The position numbers were made by a program, and so were the translations under genes. From Pseudonocardia broussonetiae (lineage in GTDB: Bacteria > Actinomycetota > Actinomycetes > Mycobacteriales > Pseudonocardiaceae): DNA of 64,000 bases. The notes under the pieces were generated by a model that was not told where the DNA came from, did not search any database, and was given only the letters and a program-made list of their open reading frames with translations. Location of the stretch: assembly GCF_013155125.1 (NCBI RefSeq), contig NZ_CP053564.1, positions 4,781,501 through 4,845,500 on the forward strand, given 5' to 3'. Every line of letters starts with the position of its first letter. The stretch's first letter is position 1. This document shows positions 62,085 to 64,000 of this stretch, piece after piece.

Positions 62085-64000
62085 ATGAGCCCCGCAGCCC
62101 GCACGTCCGCCGCCCCGCCCGCCGCGCCACCGTCGACCGGCAGGCGCCTGCTGCTGCTCGACGGGCACTCCCTGGCCTACCGCGCGTTCTTCGCGCTGCC
62201 CGCGGAGAACTTCCGCACGGGCACGGGGCAGACCACCAACGCGGTCTACGGGTTCACCTCGATGCTCATCAACCTGCTGCGCGACGAGGCGCCCACGCAC
62301 CTCGCGGTGGCGTTCGACGTCTCGCGCAAGACGTTCCGCTCGGAGAAGTTCACCGAGTACAAGGCCAACCGGTCGGCCACGCCGGACGACTTCCGGGGCC
62401 AGGTCGACCTCATCAAGGAGGTCCTGCGCGCGCTGTCGATCCCGTTCTTCGCGGTCGACAACTTCGAGGCCGACGACGTCATCGCCACGCTCGCCACGCA
62501 GGCTGAGGCCGACGGGTTCCAGGTCGCGATCACCACGGGCGACCGCGACGCGTTCCAGCTCGTCAGCGACAGCGTGATGGTGCTCTACCCGACGCGCGGG
62601 GTGTCGGAGCTGGGCCGCATCGACCCGGCGGCGGTCATGGAGCGCTACGGCCTCACGCCCGCCCAGTACCCCGACTTCGCGGCGCTGCGCGGCGACCCCA
62701 GCGACAACCTGCCCAACATCCCCGGCGTCGGGGAGAAGACGGCGGCCAAGTGGGTGCGCGAGTTCGGCTCGCTGGCCGAGCTCACCGACCGCGTCGACGA
62801 GGTCAAGGGCAAGGCGGGCGACGCGCTGCGCGCCAACCTGGCCAACGTGCTGCTCAACCGCCAGCTCACCGAGCTCATCCGCGACGTGCCGCTCGACGCC
62901 GTGCCCGCCGACCTCGAGGTGCGGCCGTGGGACCGCGACGCCGTGCACCGGCTGTTCGACGAGCTGGAGTTCCGGGTGCTGCGCGAGCGGCTGTTCTCCA
63001 CGCTCGTCTCCGCCGAGCCCGAGGCCGAGGGCGGCATCGAGGTGCAGGGCGCGGCGCTCGCGCCGGGCGCGGTCCGGGCCTGGCTCGACGCCCACGCCCG
63101 CGACGGGCGCCGCGTCGGCCTCGCGTTCCACGGCATCACCGGCGGCGCCGTCTCGGGCGACCTGTCGGGCATCGCGCTGGCCGCGGGGGAGCCCTCGGTC
63201 GAGGCCCGGGCCGACGGGGCCGACGCGGGCGTGCCGCAGGCCGCCTACCTCGAGGTCACCGCGCTCACGCCCGACGACGAGGCCGCGCTGGGCGAGTGGC
63301 TGGCCGACGCGTCGGTGCCCAAGGCCGCGCACGACGCGAAGTCGGCGCTGCACGCGCTGCGCGGGCGCGGCTGGGCCCTGGCCGGGCTCACCAGCGACAC
63401 CGCGCTCGCCGCCTACCTCACCCGGCCCGGCCAGCGCAGCTTCGACCTCGCCGACCTCGCGCTGCGCCACCTGCGCCGCGAGCTGCGCGTCGACGGGGCG
63501 GAGGAGAGCGGCCAGCTCTCGCTGCTCGGCGGCGAGGAGGAGGCCGACGCCGAGCGCGCCAACGGGCAGATGGTGGCGGCGTCCGCGGTGGCCGAGCTGG
63601 CCGGCGCGCTCGACGTCGAGCTGGCCGAGAAGGCGGCCACGTCGCTGCTCACCGGCCTGGAGCTGCCGCTGGAGTACGTGCTGGCCGACCTGGAGACGGC
63701 GGGCATCGCCGTCGACGGGGAGGCGCTCGCCGCGCTGGAGGCCGACTTCGCCGGGCAGGTGAAGCAGGCCGCGCAGGACGCCTACGCCGTGATCGGCAAG
63801 GAGATCAACCTGGGCTCGCCCAAGCAGCTCCAGGTGGTGCTGTTCGACGAGCTCGACATGCCGAAGACCAAGCGCACCAAGACCGGCTACACCACCGACG
63901 CCGACGCGCTGCAGACGCTCTACGAGCAGACCGGCAACGAGTTCCTGCAGCACCTGCTGCTGCACCGCGACGCGACGCGGCTCAAGGTCACCGTCGACGG
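62085..64000 (+). CDS. polA: DNA polymerase I (N-terminal two thirds, truncated by window edge)
   Basis: 638 codons are visible. Residues about 20-315 are the 5'-3' exonuclease: LLLLDGHSLAYRAFFALP, NAVYGFTSMLINLL, AFDVSRKTFRSEKFTEYKANR, FEADDVIATLA, TTGDRDAFQLV and GDPSDNLPNIPGVGEKTAA, with the metal-binding aspartates present. The following 3'-5' exonuclease-like domain (about 335-500) lacks the usual acidic motifs, as in other actinobacterial PolA. The polymerase domain begins at LTGLELPLEYVLADLETAGIAVD, and the visible part ends before motif A. It functions in repair and Okazaki-fragment processing. A near-leaderless mRNA is likely. Confidence 0.96.
   Translation, partial: MSPAARTSAAPPAAPPSTGRRLLLLDGHSLAYRAFFALPAENFRTGTGQTTNAVYGFTSMLINLLRDEAPTHLAVAFDVSRKTFRSEKFTEYKANRSATPDDFRGQVDLIKEVLRALSIPFFAVDNFEADDVIATLATQAEADGFQVAITTGDRDAFQLVSDSVMVLYPTRGVSELGRIDPAAVMERYGLTPAQYPDFAALRGDPSDNLPNIPGVGEKTAAKWVREFGSLAELTDRVDEVKGKAGDALRANLANVLLNRQLTELIRDVPLDAVPADLEVRPWDRDAVHRLFDELEFRVLRERLFSTLVSAEPEAEGGIEVQGAALAPGAVRAWLDAHARDGRRVGLAFHGITGGAVSGDLSGIALAAGEPSVEARADGADAGVPQAAYLEVTALTPDDEAALGEWLADASVPKAAHDAKSALHALRGRGWALAGLTSDTALAAYLTRPGQRSFDLADLALRHLRRELRVDGAEESGQLSLLGGEEEADAERANGQMVAASAVAELAGALDVELAEKAATSLLTGLELPLEYVLADLETAGIAVDGEALAALEADFAGQVKQAAQDAYAVIGKEINLGSPKQLQVVLFDELDMPKTKRTKTGYTTDADALQTLYEQTGNEFLQHLLLHRDATRLKVTVD

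Overview
The window is chromosomal DNA from a very high-GC actinobacterium. The best guess is Pseudonocardiales, possibly Pseudonocardia or a relative. This rests on the extreme GC content, many GTG and occasional TTG starts, GTGA/ATGA stop-start overlaps, an F420/PPOX-type protein, a mycobacterial-type phosphatidylinositol-mannoside locus, and many apparently leaderless genes with a TANNNT -10 box 6-9 bases before the start. No tRNA, rRNA, CRISPR array, IS element or phage gene was recognised. All function calls come from reading the sequence; no database search was possible.

Layout. 1-10.9 kb holds housekeeping and accessory enzymes: the start of a SNF2 helicase, GNAT, pirin, M19 dipeptidase, SMP-30 hydrolase, PPOX protein, alpha/beta hydrolase, MmcQ/YjbR protein, a PAS-GAF-SpoIIE phosphatase, a P-loop kinase, a DUF3500 protein and a HicB-like small protein. 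10.9-12.25 kb is a non-coding array of 19-bp repeats arranged in modules that end in a 16-bp palindrome. 12.2-17.8 kb has a class A penicillin-binding protein, an alpha/beta hydrolase, a small membrane protein, an NTF2-like protein and a luciferase-like monooxygenase. 18.0-21.8 kb carries four tandem paralogues of a roadblock/LC7-like protein, three with long proline/alanine-rich tails.

21.9-28.8 kb is the conserved thrS-HIT-pgsA-patA-pimA-(LemA-like)-pdxS block that starts phosphatidylinositol-mannoside synthesis and makes pyridoxal phosphate. The usual neighbours pdxT and yebC are displaced. Between pdxS and pdxT lie a secreted GH16 protein, an intergenic tandem repeat of about 330 bp, an XRE-cupin regulator with azlCD, an SDR/DUF2867 protein, an MFS exporter, an EF-G-like GTPase and malic enzyme. 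Between pdxT and yebC lie an AbiEi/DUF559-like gene bracketed by 57-bp palindromes and a reduced MSMEG_0572-0565-type nitrogen-associated cluster: Sll0783-like protein, radical SAM, GNAT-AIR-synthase fusion, a nitrilase-fold protein with altered catalytic residues, and a glycosyltransferase.

47.9-52.1 kb encodes a private Hsp70 set: a divergent GrpE-like protein, a short-lid Hsp70 and a protein with two FN3-like modules. 52.2-60.4 kb is a tellurium-resistance-type (Ter) stress island: DUF475/TerC-like and TerD on the plus strand, facing TerD, TerD-like, HpcH/CitE-like lyase, PRTase-TRSP, StiP/PELOTA, HAD phosphatase and TerB on the minus strand. The last three genes are a GNAT, a one-TM protein and the first two thirds of polA. 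The main candidates for undescribed biology are the roadblock quartet, the reduced nitrogen cluster with its altered nitrilase, and several families of intergenic palindromes and repeats.
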